Assembly (NCBI GenBank): GCA_945877005.1
Contig: CAMCQL010000077.1
Span: forward strand, 1-8,007
DNA: 8,007 bases
Reading direction: 5' to 3'
From: Chryseobacterium gleum
Lineage (GTDB): Bacteria > Bacteroidota > Bacteroidia > Flavobacteriales_D > Crocinitomicaceae
Positions 1-6,421 of this stretch are shown piece by piece. Under the pieces are notes generated by a model. The model saw only the letters and a program-made list of their open reading frames with translations, was not told the origin of the DNA and searched no databases. A program made the position numbers and the translations under genes. Within the stretch, counting starts at the first letter, position 1. Each line of letters starts with the position of its first letter.

Positions 1-1037
1 TCATCACTTTCAACTTCTTCTTGTTGTAAACGTTCAATTTCAAATTTTATTTCATTGAGCGTTGCTTCAACATATTCTTTGCCTACTTCAGTCGCAATTA
101 TAAAGTGCCCAGATTCGAATGTTTCTGATACTCCGCATCCAATTCCATAGGTGTATCCTTTGTCTTCGCGGATGTTCGACATAAGTCGACTTCCAAAATA
201 ATCGCCTAAGATTGTTTGTAAGATTTGAAAATCAATGAAATCTGAATTTTTCTTATTGAAGAGTGGCATCCCAATTCTGATTGCCGTTTGCATCGCACCA
301 TCTTTGTTGATAGCTACTCTTCCTTTTTTGTTGACAAAATCAGCTTCAAATTTTACAGGAGTTGAAATACAGTATTTAGCTAAATCTTTAGAGATAGCTG
401 CTATTTTTTCTTCTTCTAAACGACAAACTATAATTACTTTAACCAATCCGTTTAAATAGTGAGCTTTGTGGAAATCAATTAGCGATTCTTTGGTGATGGT
501 ATCAAAATCTTCTAATTTCAATTGTCGTGAATAATTGATCGAGTTGTCAAAAATACTTTCTTGAAATTTTCTTCGAGAAAGGATACTAACTTTTTCAGAA
601 CCAATTAAAAAGTTTTGTTTTTTTTCTCTTACAATATCTTCGATTTCGTTTTTATCGAAATTTACATTTGTGATTGCATCTAAAATGATAGTAAAAGCTT
701 TTTCTGCATTTTTTCTTAAACAATAGATGGAAACAACAGCGATTTCTTGACCAACTTCAATGTCTGTAAAAACACCTAAACTGTCTAATTCATTATTGAT
801 TGTAGTACTGTTTTTAGTTGGTGTGCCAGATAAAAGTAGACTATTTACAAAGCCAGCAACTTTTTCTGCACTTCTTATTGTTCCTGCATCAAAATGTAAT
901 TCGATCCGAGTCGTTTCATCGTAAATTTCATTCATCCAAAATAAATTCACATGTTGATTCAGTGGAATAATTATAGGTGCAGTAAATGAAATTTCATTGA
1001 TGGATGTTATAGTAGGTGCTAAAGTTCTATTTATCAT
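1..1037 (-). CDS. M16 family peptidase, non-catalytic partner subunit (partial, C-terminus beyond window)
   Basis: The frame is open from an ATG at 1037 to base 1, giving 345 residues with the C-terminus missing; related chains are usually a little over 400 residues. The fold pattern is that of an M16 (pitrilysin/MPP-like) chain: a first domain with LHFDAGTIRS at about 47-56 and a second domain with GSRLMSNIREDKGYTYGIG at about 281-299. Where catalytic M16 chains carry HxxEH, this one reads GFVNSLLLSGT (62-72), so the zinc ligands are absent. It keeps R290 and Y297, spaced seven apart like the substrate-binding R/Y pair known in the family. I infer that it pairs with the upstream catalytic chain to form a heterodimeric peptidase. 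The start is fixed by an ATGA overlap with that gene's stop, which suggests translational coupling. No signal peptide is visible, so a cytoplasmic location is likely. The peptide substrate is unknown. Confidence 0.88.
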   Translation of the reverse strand, partial: MINRTLAPTITSINEISFTAPIIIPLNQHVNLFWMNEIYDETTRIELHFDAGTIRSAEKVAGFVNSLLLSGTPTKNSTTINNELDSLGVFTDIEVGQEIAVVSIYCLRKNAEKAFTIILDAITNVNFDKNEIEDIVREKKQNFLIGSEKVSILSRRKFQESIFDNSINYSRQLKLEDFDTITKESLIDFHKAHYLNGLVKVIIVCRLEEEKIAAISKDLAKYCISTPVKFEADFVNKKGRVAINKDGAMQTAIRIGMPLFNKKNSDFIDFQILQTILGDYFGSRLMSNIREDKGYTYGIGCGVSETFESGHFIIATEVGKEYVEATLNEIKFEIERLQQEEVESD

Positions 1038-2275
1038 TCTTTAATGGCTTTAATTTTAAGTAATGAACAATTGTTGGTAGTCAAAATTTCATTTGCTATT
1101 GTGTGAATATGAGCGGCTGTAATTGATTCATAAAGGGTAGCTTCTTCATTAATTCCATTCGCGTCACCAAGTAATTCAAACAGACATAAGTTCATTGCTC
1201 GATTTAGTAATCCTTGTTCTTGAAATTCTTTTGCGGTACTGATTTTATTTTTAATTCGTTCTAAATCAGAATCACTTAATAAATTGTGTTTTAATTCCTC
1301 TAATACTTTCCAAATTTCGGCGTCAATTTTTTCAAAAGTTTCGCCTGGTACAATTTTTCCTTCAATAATGAGTAATCCGTTGTCCAAAGATCCAGTGATG
1401 TAACAATTTATTTCGGTGACTAATTTCAATTCTTTCTGAAGAGTAATGTACAATCGTGAAGATTTGTCTCTCCCTAAAGCGTCTGATAATAAGTCTGTCA
1501 CATAATACTCAAATGATTTTTTTTCAGCCATTTTAAATGCATAATAAAATGCATTTGAAGGAACTTTACTTTCTATTGTTTTTTCTTTAAAAATCTCTTG
1601 TTTTGGTTCGAGGGGTAAGATTCTTGCAGGTTTAATTCCAGATGGAATATCTCCGTACCATTTTTCCATTATTTGTTTTACATAATCAAGTTCGAAATTC
1701 CCTGCTATACAAACGATGGCATTACTTGGAGTGTAATGCTTGTAAAAGAATGATTTTACATCCTCCATTGACGCGTCTTCGATATGTTTAATTTCCTTTC
1801 CAATTGTAGCCCACTGATAAGGGTGAGTTGAATAAGCAAGTGGTCTTAATTCTAGCCAAACATCTCCATAAGGTTGATTTAAGTAACGTTGTTTGAATTC
1901 TTCGATTACTACACTTCGCTGTGTTTCAAGACTTTTTTCTGTGAAGGCCAATGAGAGTAAACGATCAGATTCGAGCCAAAGGGCTGTTTCAATATTTTGA
2001 GCAGGAATTATGTTGTAATAGTTGGTAATATCGTTGGATGTAAAAGCATTACTTTCTCCACCAGCATTTTGTAATGGCGCGTCAAAATCTTCAATATTTA
2101 CAGACCCTCCAAACATAAGGTGTTCAAACAAATGTGCAAATCCAGTTTTATCTGGGGATTCATCTCGTGCGCCAACATCAAACAATGTATTTATAATTGC
2201 CAATGGTGTTGTTGGGTCTTTATGAAAGATAACTTTTAATCCGTTCGATAATGTAAATTTTTCAAATTGAATCAT
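1034..2275 (-). CDS. M16 family zinc metallopeptidase, catalytic subunit
   Basis: This is a 413-residue insulinase-family (M16B-type) peptidase. It opens with the typical FTLSNGLKVIFHKD (7-20) and has the inverted zinc motif HLFEH at 48-52, inside GFAHLFEHLMFGGS. The third zinc ligand is probably E125 in SVVIEEF. The middle region YTPSNAIVCIAGNF (181-193) is the usual strand before the second half-domain. The C-terminal domain has SSRLYITLQKEL (272-283) but lacks the R/Y pair: Q280 and T287 stand at those positions, and the neighbouring chain supplies the pair instead. There is no signal peptide, unlike many Bacteroidota M16 proteins that are exported. The ATG overlaps the upstream oxidoreductase stop in ATGA, and its own TGA overlaps the next ATG, so all three genes are probably one operon. 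Family assignment is secure. The substrate (unfolded or presequence-like peptides are usual for M16) is not shown by the sequence. Confidence 0.93.
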   Translation of the reverse strand: MIQFEKFTLSNGLKVIFHKDPTTPLAIINTLFDVGARDESPDKTGFAHLFEHLMFGGSVNIEDFDAPLQNAGGESNAFTSNDITNYYNIIPAQNIETALWLESDRLLSLAFTEKSLETQRSVVIEEFKQRYLNQPYGDVWLELRPLAYSTHPYQWATIGKEIKHIEDASMEDVKSFFYKHYTPSNAIVCIAGNFELDYVKQIMEKWYGDIPSGIKPARILPLEPKQEIFKEKTIESKVPSNAFYYAFKMAEKKSFEYYVTDLLSDALGRDKSSRLYITLQKELKLVTEINCYITGSLDNGLLIIEGKIVPGETFEKIDAEIWKVLEELKHNLLSDSDLERIKNKISTAKEFQEQGLLNRAMNLCLFELLGDANGINEEATLYESITAAHIHTIANEILTTNNCSLLKIKAIKE

Positions 2276-3228
2276 TCAAATATAAATTTAGAGGTAACTT
2301 GAGCGTTTAATTGTTTATGGTATTCTTCAATAATTTCATTTATGATTTGTTGAGCGGATAAAATTTTGTCGATGGAACTTGAAACTTGACCAATTTCTAA
2401 TTCTCCTTCCTCTAAATCTCCTTCAAACATTCCTTTTTTTGCGCGACCTTTTCCGAGTAATTCTTTAAGTGAATCGACCGAGGCATTGTTCTCATATGCA
2501 TTCGCTATTTTTTGGTAGAATTCATTTTTAACCAATCGAACAGGTGTAAGTTCCTTGAGTGTTAGGATTGTATCTCCTTCTTTAGATGCAAGGATTCTAT
2601 TTTTGAATGCAAGATTGGCTGAAGATTCTGTTGATGTAATAAATCGAGTTCCTATTTGTACACCATCAGCACCTAAGTTCATGACTGCTAACATAGCTTG
2701 ACCTGACCCAATTCCACCTGCGGCAATGAGTGGAACATGAATACTTTTTGCTACTTGAGGTATTAGACAAAGTGTTGTAGTTTCTTCTCTTCCATTATGT
2801 CCGCCTGCTTCAAAACCTTCTGCCACAATTGCGTCGACACCTGCTTCTTCTGCTTTTAGAGCAAATTTTGAACTTGAAACAACATGAATTACTTTAATTC
2901 CGTTGTCCTTTAGTTTTTTTGTCCAAGTTTTTGGGTTACCTGCAGATGTTATGACTACTGGAACTTTTTCTTCAATTATAGTAGCGATATGTTCTTCAAT
3001 ATTGGGATAGAGCAAGGGTAAATTTACCCCAAAAGGGTTAGGAGTAGCACTTTTACATTTTTGGATATGTGTTTTTAAAATTTCAGGGTACATTGAGCCA
3101 GCACCTATAATCCCTAGTCCCCCCGCGTTTGATACCGCTGAAGCAAGTTCCCAACCACTGCACCAAATCATTCCACCCTGAATGATGGGGTATTTGATGC
3201 CAAACAATTCGGTAATGCGATTACTCAT
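2272..3228 (-). CDS. Nitronate monooxygenase / FabK-like FMN-dependent oxidoreductase
   Basis: This is a 318-residue TIM-barrel flavoprotein of the nitronate monooxygenase (2-nitropropane dioxygenase)/enoyl-ACP reductase II family. Visible motifs are RITELFGIKYPIIQGGM (4-20, FMN-binding start), AGGLGIIGAG (35-44), PFGVNL (65-70), EGFEAGGHNG (137-146, with the active-site-type His144), AAGGI (169-173) and GADGVQIGTRF (186-196). The overall pattern and length are close to FabK from memory, but most Bacteroidota homologues are labelled nitronate monooxygenase; the sequence alone does not decide between nitronate oxidation and enoyl-ACP reduction. I chose the ATG at 3228. An in-frame GTG at 3255 would add nine residues (MAFVTHSAC) that do not match the family, and it lies in a possible -7 promoter element. 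The gene's stop overlaps the start of the M16 peptidase gene (ATGA), so it leads that operon. Confidence 0.88.
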   Translation of the reverse strand: MSNRITELFGIKYPIIQGGMIWCSGWELASAVSNAGGLGIIGAGSMYPEILKTHIQKCKSATPNPFGVNLPLLYPNIEEHIATIIEEKVPVVITSAGNPKTWTKKLKDNGIKVIHVVSSSKFALKAEEAGVDAIVAEGFEAGGHNGREETTTLCLIPQVAKSIHVPLIAAGGIGSGQAMLAVMNLGADGVQIGTRFITSTESSANLAFKNRILASKEGDTILTLKELTPVRLVKNEFYQKIANAYENNASVDSLKELLGKGRAKKGMFEGDLEEGELEIGQVSSSIDKILSAQQIINEIIEEYHKQLNAQVTSKFIFE

Positions 3229-3254
3229 ACAAGCGCTGTGTGTTACGAAAGCCA

Positions 3255-3262
3255 CGAAGATA
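3255..3262 (-). promoter_or_regulatory. Possible -7 promoter element of the oxidoreductase/M16 operon
   Basis: On the minus strand the bases read TATCTTCG, one mismatch from the Bacteroidota -7 consensus TAnnTTTG. Transcription from here would begin near 3250 and leave a leader of about 20 nt before the ATG at 3228, which agrees with that start choice. No clear -33 TTG is visible at the usual distance, so this is a weak call. Confidence 0.33.
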
Positions 3263-3410
3263 CAAAAGAGTTTTTGAACTTTTTCGTTTATTGTTTGCTT
3301 AAATAAGTAGTGATTTACATTTCCTGATACGAATAGATGCTCATTTTTTCTCTATTTACGAAGAGTTAAAGTAAACACCAGTATTAATTTTATATTTTTA
3401 CGTTTCATTA

Positions 3411-3418
3411 TATCCTTG
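3411..3418 (+). promoter_or_regulatory. Possible -7 element directly before menA
   Basis: TATCCTTG differs by one base from TAnnTTTG and ends two bases before the menA ATG. If it is used, transcription would start at or within a few bases of the ATG and the mRNA would be nearly leaderless. An alternative weak element, TATATTTT at 3391-3398, would give a leader of about 20 nt. Neither has a clear -33 TTG, so confidence is low. Confidence 0.25.
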
Positions 3419-3420
3419 TT

Positions 3421-4314
3421 ATGATTCAATCTTGGTTCAAAGCTTTTCGATTACGTACTTTACCCTTATCAATGTCGGGAATTATTTTAGGTTCTTTTTT
3501 AGCTAAAGAAGATGGGGATTGGGATGTACTTATCTTCGTTTTTGCATTGTTGACGACCTTGTTTTTTCAAGTTTTATCTAATTTAGCGAATGATTTAGGA
3601 GATTCCCAAAAAGGAACAGATAACCAATTTCGAGTAGGTCCTATGCGTACTGTTCAATCCGGTGAAATTTCAATGAATGCGATGAAGATAGCGGTAGCGT
3701 TTTTTTCATTTTTATCATTAATTTCTGCTTCAATTTTAATCTATTTGAGCGCTTCGGGTATGACAACAGAAGTGGTATGGATGTATGTCATATTAGCTAT
3801 TTTGTGCGTGATTGCAGCCATTACTTACACTGTTGGAAAGAGAGCTTATGGTTATCATGGATTTGGTGATTTTTTTGTATTTATTTTTTTTGGATTAGTA
3901 AGTGTTTTGGGTTCTTATACGTTGTATACAAAAACATTTAATCCGGAAATTATTTTCCCGGCAATTACAATTGGTTTATTGAGTACTGCTGTATTGAATT
4001 TAAACAATATGCGCGATCAAGTGAATGACAAGTCATCAAACAAAATAACAATCGTTGTCAAGTTAGGAAAAAGCAAGGCTAAAATTTATCATTTTTTTTT
4101 AGTTTTGGTTGCAATAATAAGCGCAGTGTTTTTTCTTCAAGAATTAAATACATTCAGATATCTTTTTTTAATTCCATTTTGTATTCTAACACTGCATTTA
4201 CAAAAAGTAAACAATACTCAAGAAGACAAAGATTTTGATCCTGAGCTAAAGAAAGTAGCGCTTACTACTTTTCTAATTGCGATTATGTACGCAGTGATTT
4301 CTTATTTTAGTTAA
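3421..4314 (+). CDS. menA: 1,4-dihydroxy-2-naphthoate polyprenyltransferase (MenA)
   Basis: This UbiA-superfamily membrane enzyme attaches the polyprenyl chain to 1,4-dihydroxy-2-naphthoate to form demethylmenaquinone in the inner membrane. It has 297 residues, the usual MenA length. The N-terminus WFKAFRLRTLPLSMSG (5-20) is typical. The first Asp-rich, Mg-prenyl-diphosphate motif is NLANDLGDSQKGTDN (54-68; N57, D58, D61). The second is NNMRDQVNDKSSNK (195-208; R198, D199, D203), followed by ITIVVKLGKSKA. About eight or nine hydrophobic segments run through the protein (for example 36-56, 89-110, 119-137, 150-170, 176-194, 219-236, 238-255, 278-296). It is transcribed divergently from the oxidoreductase and stands alone, away from other men genes. 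The ATG at 3421 matches the family start exactly; almost no leader is visible between it and a -7-like element. Menaquinone is the normal respiratory quinone of Bacteroidota, so this is a core gene. Confidence 0.95.
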   Translation: MIQSWFKAFRLRTLPLSMSGIILGSFLAKEDGDWDVLIFVFALLTTLFFQVLSNLANDLGDSQKGTDNQFRVGPMRTVQSGEISMNAMKIAVAFFSFLSLISASILIYLSASGMTTEVVWMYVILAILCVIAAITYTVGKRAYGYHGFGDFFVFIFFGLVSVLGSYTLYTKTFNPEIIFPAITIGLLSTAVLNLNNMRDQVNDKSSNKITIVVKLGKSKAKIYHFFLVLVAIISAVFFLQELNTFRYLFLIPFCILTLHLQKVNNTQEDKDFDPELKKVALTTFLIAIMYAVISYFS

Positions 4315-4383
4315 TCTTACTTCTATGCTTTTGTTAATTTAAAACAAATTGGCGGTTGTTAAATTGAAGTTTGCAGGTTATTG

Positions 4384-4396
4384 TGACAATCTGTCA
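4384..4396. promoter_or_regulatory. Operator-like palindrome upstream of htpG
   Basis: TGACA-ATC-TGTCA is a perfect inverted repeat with 5-bp arms and a 3-bp spacer. It ends 12 bp before the TGGCA of the putative htpG promoter, and its centre lies about 44 bp upstream of the predicted transcription start. The symmetry and position suggest a binding site for a dimeric stress regulator. Which protein binds is not known from the sequence. It is not the CIRCE element, which has much longer arms. Confidence 0.5.
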
Positions 4397-4408
4397 TAGT
4401 TTAATTCA

Positions 4409-4423
4409 TGGCATAATCATTGT
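4409..4423 (+). promoter_or_regulatory. Sigma-54-like (-24/-12) promoter of htpG
   Basis: TGGCA at 4409-4413 and TTG at 4420-4422 have the exact spacing of the sigma-54 consensus TGGCACG-N4-TTGC; the last base is T instead of C. Transcription would start near 4434 and give a leader of about 30 nt before the htpG ATG at 4464. No TAnnTTTG element fits at this position. An alternative reading is a CATAAT box (4412-4417) with the palindrome's right half as an upstream element; I prefer the first on spacing. Confidence 0.45.
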
Positions 4424-4463
4424 CTTTTAGAGTCGTATAAATTTAAATAATAAAGCTAAAATT

Positions 4464-6353
4464 ATGAAAACAGGTCACATTAATGTTCAAACGGAAAATA
4501 TCTTTCCAATCATTAAAAAATTCTTGTATTCTGATCATGAAATATTTTTGAGAGAGTTAGTCTCTAATGCAGTAGATGCTTCTCAGAAATTAAAAGTATT
4601 GACAACTACAGGTGAATTCAAGGGTGAATTAGGAGAATTGAAAGTTGAAGTTATTTTAAACGCGGAAGAAAAAACGTTGACCATACGTGATCGTGGTATC
4701 GGTATGACTTCTGAAGAGATAGATAAGTACATCAATCAAATCGCATTTTCTGGTGCGGAAGAATTTGTAAAACAGTACCAAGGTAAAGAGGGGGCTGAGA
4801 ATATTATCGGACATTTTGGTTTAGGTTTTTACTCTGCTTTTATGGTTGCTGAAAAAGTAGTTATCAAAACATTAGGACGTTACGAAGGCGCTCAAGCAGT
4901 TCAGTGGGAAAGTAATGGAACAACTGAATACACTATTACAGAGATAGAAAAAGCAGAAAGAGGTACAGATATCGTTTTGTACATTACTGAGGAGTCTAAA
5001 GAATTTTTAGAAAAATCTCGTATTCAAGGGATTTTAGATAAATACTGTAAATTTTTACCAATCCCAGTAGTTTTTGGTACTAAAGCAGAATACATAGATT
5101 CTCCTGAAGGAGAGAAGGATGATAATGGAAATGTTAAAAGAGTTTCTATCGATGTTCCAAATCAAGTGAATAATGTTACGCCTGCATGGACAAAAGCTCC
5201 TATTGATTTAAAAGAGGAGGATTATAAATCTTTTTATAGAGAATTATATCCAATGACTTTTGAAGAGCCATTGTTTCATATTCATTTAAATGTAGATTTT
5301 CCATTTAATCTTACCGGTATTTTATATTTCCCTAAGATCAAAGAAAATGTAGAAATTCAACGCAATAAAATTAATTTATATTCAAATCAAGTATTTATTA
5401 CTGATAGTGTTGCTGAAATAGTACCTGAGTTTTTGACTTTGTTGCACGGGGTGATTGATTCTCCTGATATCCCATTAAATGTTTCTAGATCGTATTTACA
5501 AGCGGATGGAAATGTTAAAAAGATTTCTTCTCACATTACTAAAAAAGTAGCAGATAAATTAGCTGAGATGTACAAGAAAGACCGCCCTGATTTTGAGAAA
5601 AAATGGGATGATCTTAAGTTATTTGTAGAGTACGGTACATTGTCTGACGAAAAATTCGCTGAAAAATCTAAAACTTTTAGTTTATTGAAATCTTCTGAAG
5701 GTACTTATCACACACTTGAAGAGTACATTGATAAAGTGAAACCATTACAAACTGATAAAGACAACAAAGTTGTAGTATTGTATACACACGATGTAGATGC
5801 TCATTTTGGTTTTGTTAAGTCTGCGAAAGATAGAGGTTATGATGTGGTTGTATTAGACGGACCTTTAGTTCCTCATTGGATTCAAAAAACGGAGATGGCA
5901 AATGAAAATCTTTCTTTTGCAAGAGTTGATGCGGACACATTAGATAAGTTAATTAAGAAAACAGAAGAGATTCCATCTAAACTTACAAAAGAGGACGAGG
6001 AAAAATTAAAACCATTGTTCGAATCTTCTATTAACAAAGACAAGTTCAAAGTTGAATTTGAAAGCATGAGTTCTCAAGAAGCACCTATTATTATTACCCA
6101 ACCAGAGTTTATTCGTCGTATGATGGAGCAACAAAGAACTGGCGGAGGAGGTTTTATGGGGGCTTTCCCTGAAATGTACCAATTGGTAGTAAATAGCAAT
6201 CATCCAAAAGTGGAAGAATTGTTAAGTAATACAGATGATTCAGCTCGACAAGAAAAAGCGAAACAATTGGCTGATTTAGCATTGCTTTCTCAAGGTTTGT
6301 TAAAAGGAGAAGATTTAAACAAATTTATTGAAAGAAGTATTGAATTAGTTTAA
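4464..6353 (+). CDS. htpG: Molecular chaperone HtpG (bacterial Hsp90)
   Basis: This is the cytosolic ATP-driven Hsp90 chaperone, which remodels partly folded client proteins together with the DnaK system. Its 629 residues are full family length (E. coli HtpG has 624). The N-terminal GHKL ATPase domain shows ELVSNAVDAS (31-40, with E31 as the likely catalytic Glu and N35 as Mg ligand), DRGIGM (76-81, D76 contacts adenine), lid region IAFSGAEEF (93-101), IGHFGLGFYSAF (115-126) and GTDIVLYI (167-174). The IAFSGA variant of the usual IAKSGT lid box is one I associate with Bacteroidota. The middle domain carries LNVSRSYLQ (338-346), with R342 as the ATP-sensing Arg; a Ser replaces the common Glu after it. 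The C-terminal dimerisation domain ends in FIERSIELV. It is monocistronic, between its own promoter-like region and a strong terminator. A J-domain protein gene follows. Confidence 0.97.
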   Translation: MKTGHINVQTENIFPIIKKFLYSDHEIFLRELVSNAVDASQKLKVLTTTGEFKGELGELKVEVILNAEEKTLTIRDRGIGMTSEEIDKYINQIAFSGAEEFVKQYQGKEGAENIIGHFGLGFYSAFMVAEKVVIKTLGRYEGAQAVQWESNGTTEYTITEIEKAERGTDIVLYITEESKEFLEKSRIQGILDKYCKFLPIPVVFGTKAEYIDSPEGEKDDNGNVKRVSIDVPNQVNNVTPAWTKAPIDLKEEDYKSFYRELYPMTFEEPLFHIHLNVDFPFNLTGILYFPKIKENVEIQRNKINLYSNQVFITDSVAEIVPEFLTLLHGVIDSPDIPLNVSRSYLQADGNVKKISSHITKKVADKLAEMYKKDRPDFEKKWDDLKLFVEYGTLSDEKFAEKSKTFSLLKSSEGTYHTLEEYIDKVKPLQTDKDNKVVVLYTHDVDAHFGFVKSAKDRGYDVVVLDGPLVPHWIQKTEMANENLSFARVDADTLDKLIKKTEEIPSKLTKEDEEKLKPLFESSINKDKFKVEFESMSSQEAPIIITQPEFIRRMMEQQRTGGGGFMGAFPEMYQLVVNSNHPKVEELLSNTDDSARQEKAKQLADLALLSQGLLKGEDLNKFIERSIELV

Positions 6354-6372
6354 TTTTTGTTCCTAATTATTA

Positions 6373-6410
6373 AAACCGCAAAGTATCTTTGCGGTTTATT
6401 TTTTTATTTA
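6373..6410 (+). terminator. Rho-independent terminator of htpG
   Basis: An 11-bp perfect stem, AAACCGCAAAG (6373-6383) with CTTTGCGGTTT (6387-6397), encloses a TAT loop and is followed by a T-rich tract (ATTTTTTTATTTA). It starts 20 bp after the htpG stop codon, so htpG transcripts should end here. The downstream gene then needs its own promoter. Confidence 0.9.
6384..6391 (+). promoter_or_regulatory. Consensus -7 promoter element inside the htpG terminator hairpin
   Basis: TATCTTTG matches the Bacteroidota -7 consensus TAnnTTTG perfectly. It occupies the loop and the start of the right arm of the htpG terminator. A TTTG at 6356-6359 lies 24 bp upstream and could be the -33 element, a little farther than the usual 17-23 bp. 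Transcription would begin near 6395-6398, about 25 nt before the TTG start I prefer for the next gene. The match may be chance, since hairpins of this sequence are common terminators. Confidence 0.4.
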
Positions 6411-6421
6411 AATTTTTTATT

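Noticed and set aside
235..459. Hydrophobic plus-strand frame of 74 codons
   Set aside because: It lies opposite the partial M16 partner gene, whose frame is continuous and family-consistent throughout.
2022..2225. Plus-strand frame opposite the M16 zinc-motif region
   Set aside because: The opposite strand encodes the HLFEH peptidase core; the frame is an antisense shadow.
3229..3255. GTG start at 3255 for the oxidoreductase
   Set aside because: It adds nine residues that do not fit the family start and overlaps a possible -7 element. The ATG at 3228 fits both family and leader.
4330..4348. TTTGTT-N7-AACAAA hairpin after menA as a terminator
   Set aside because: The stem is short with a single G-C pair and no T run follows, so it would be a very weak terminator.
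5882..6203. Two overlapping minus-strand frames within htpG
   Set aside because: They lie wholly inside a strongly conserved gene and show no domain or motif; they are shadows of htpG.
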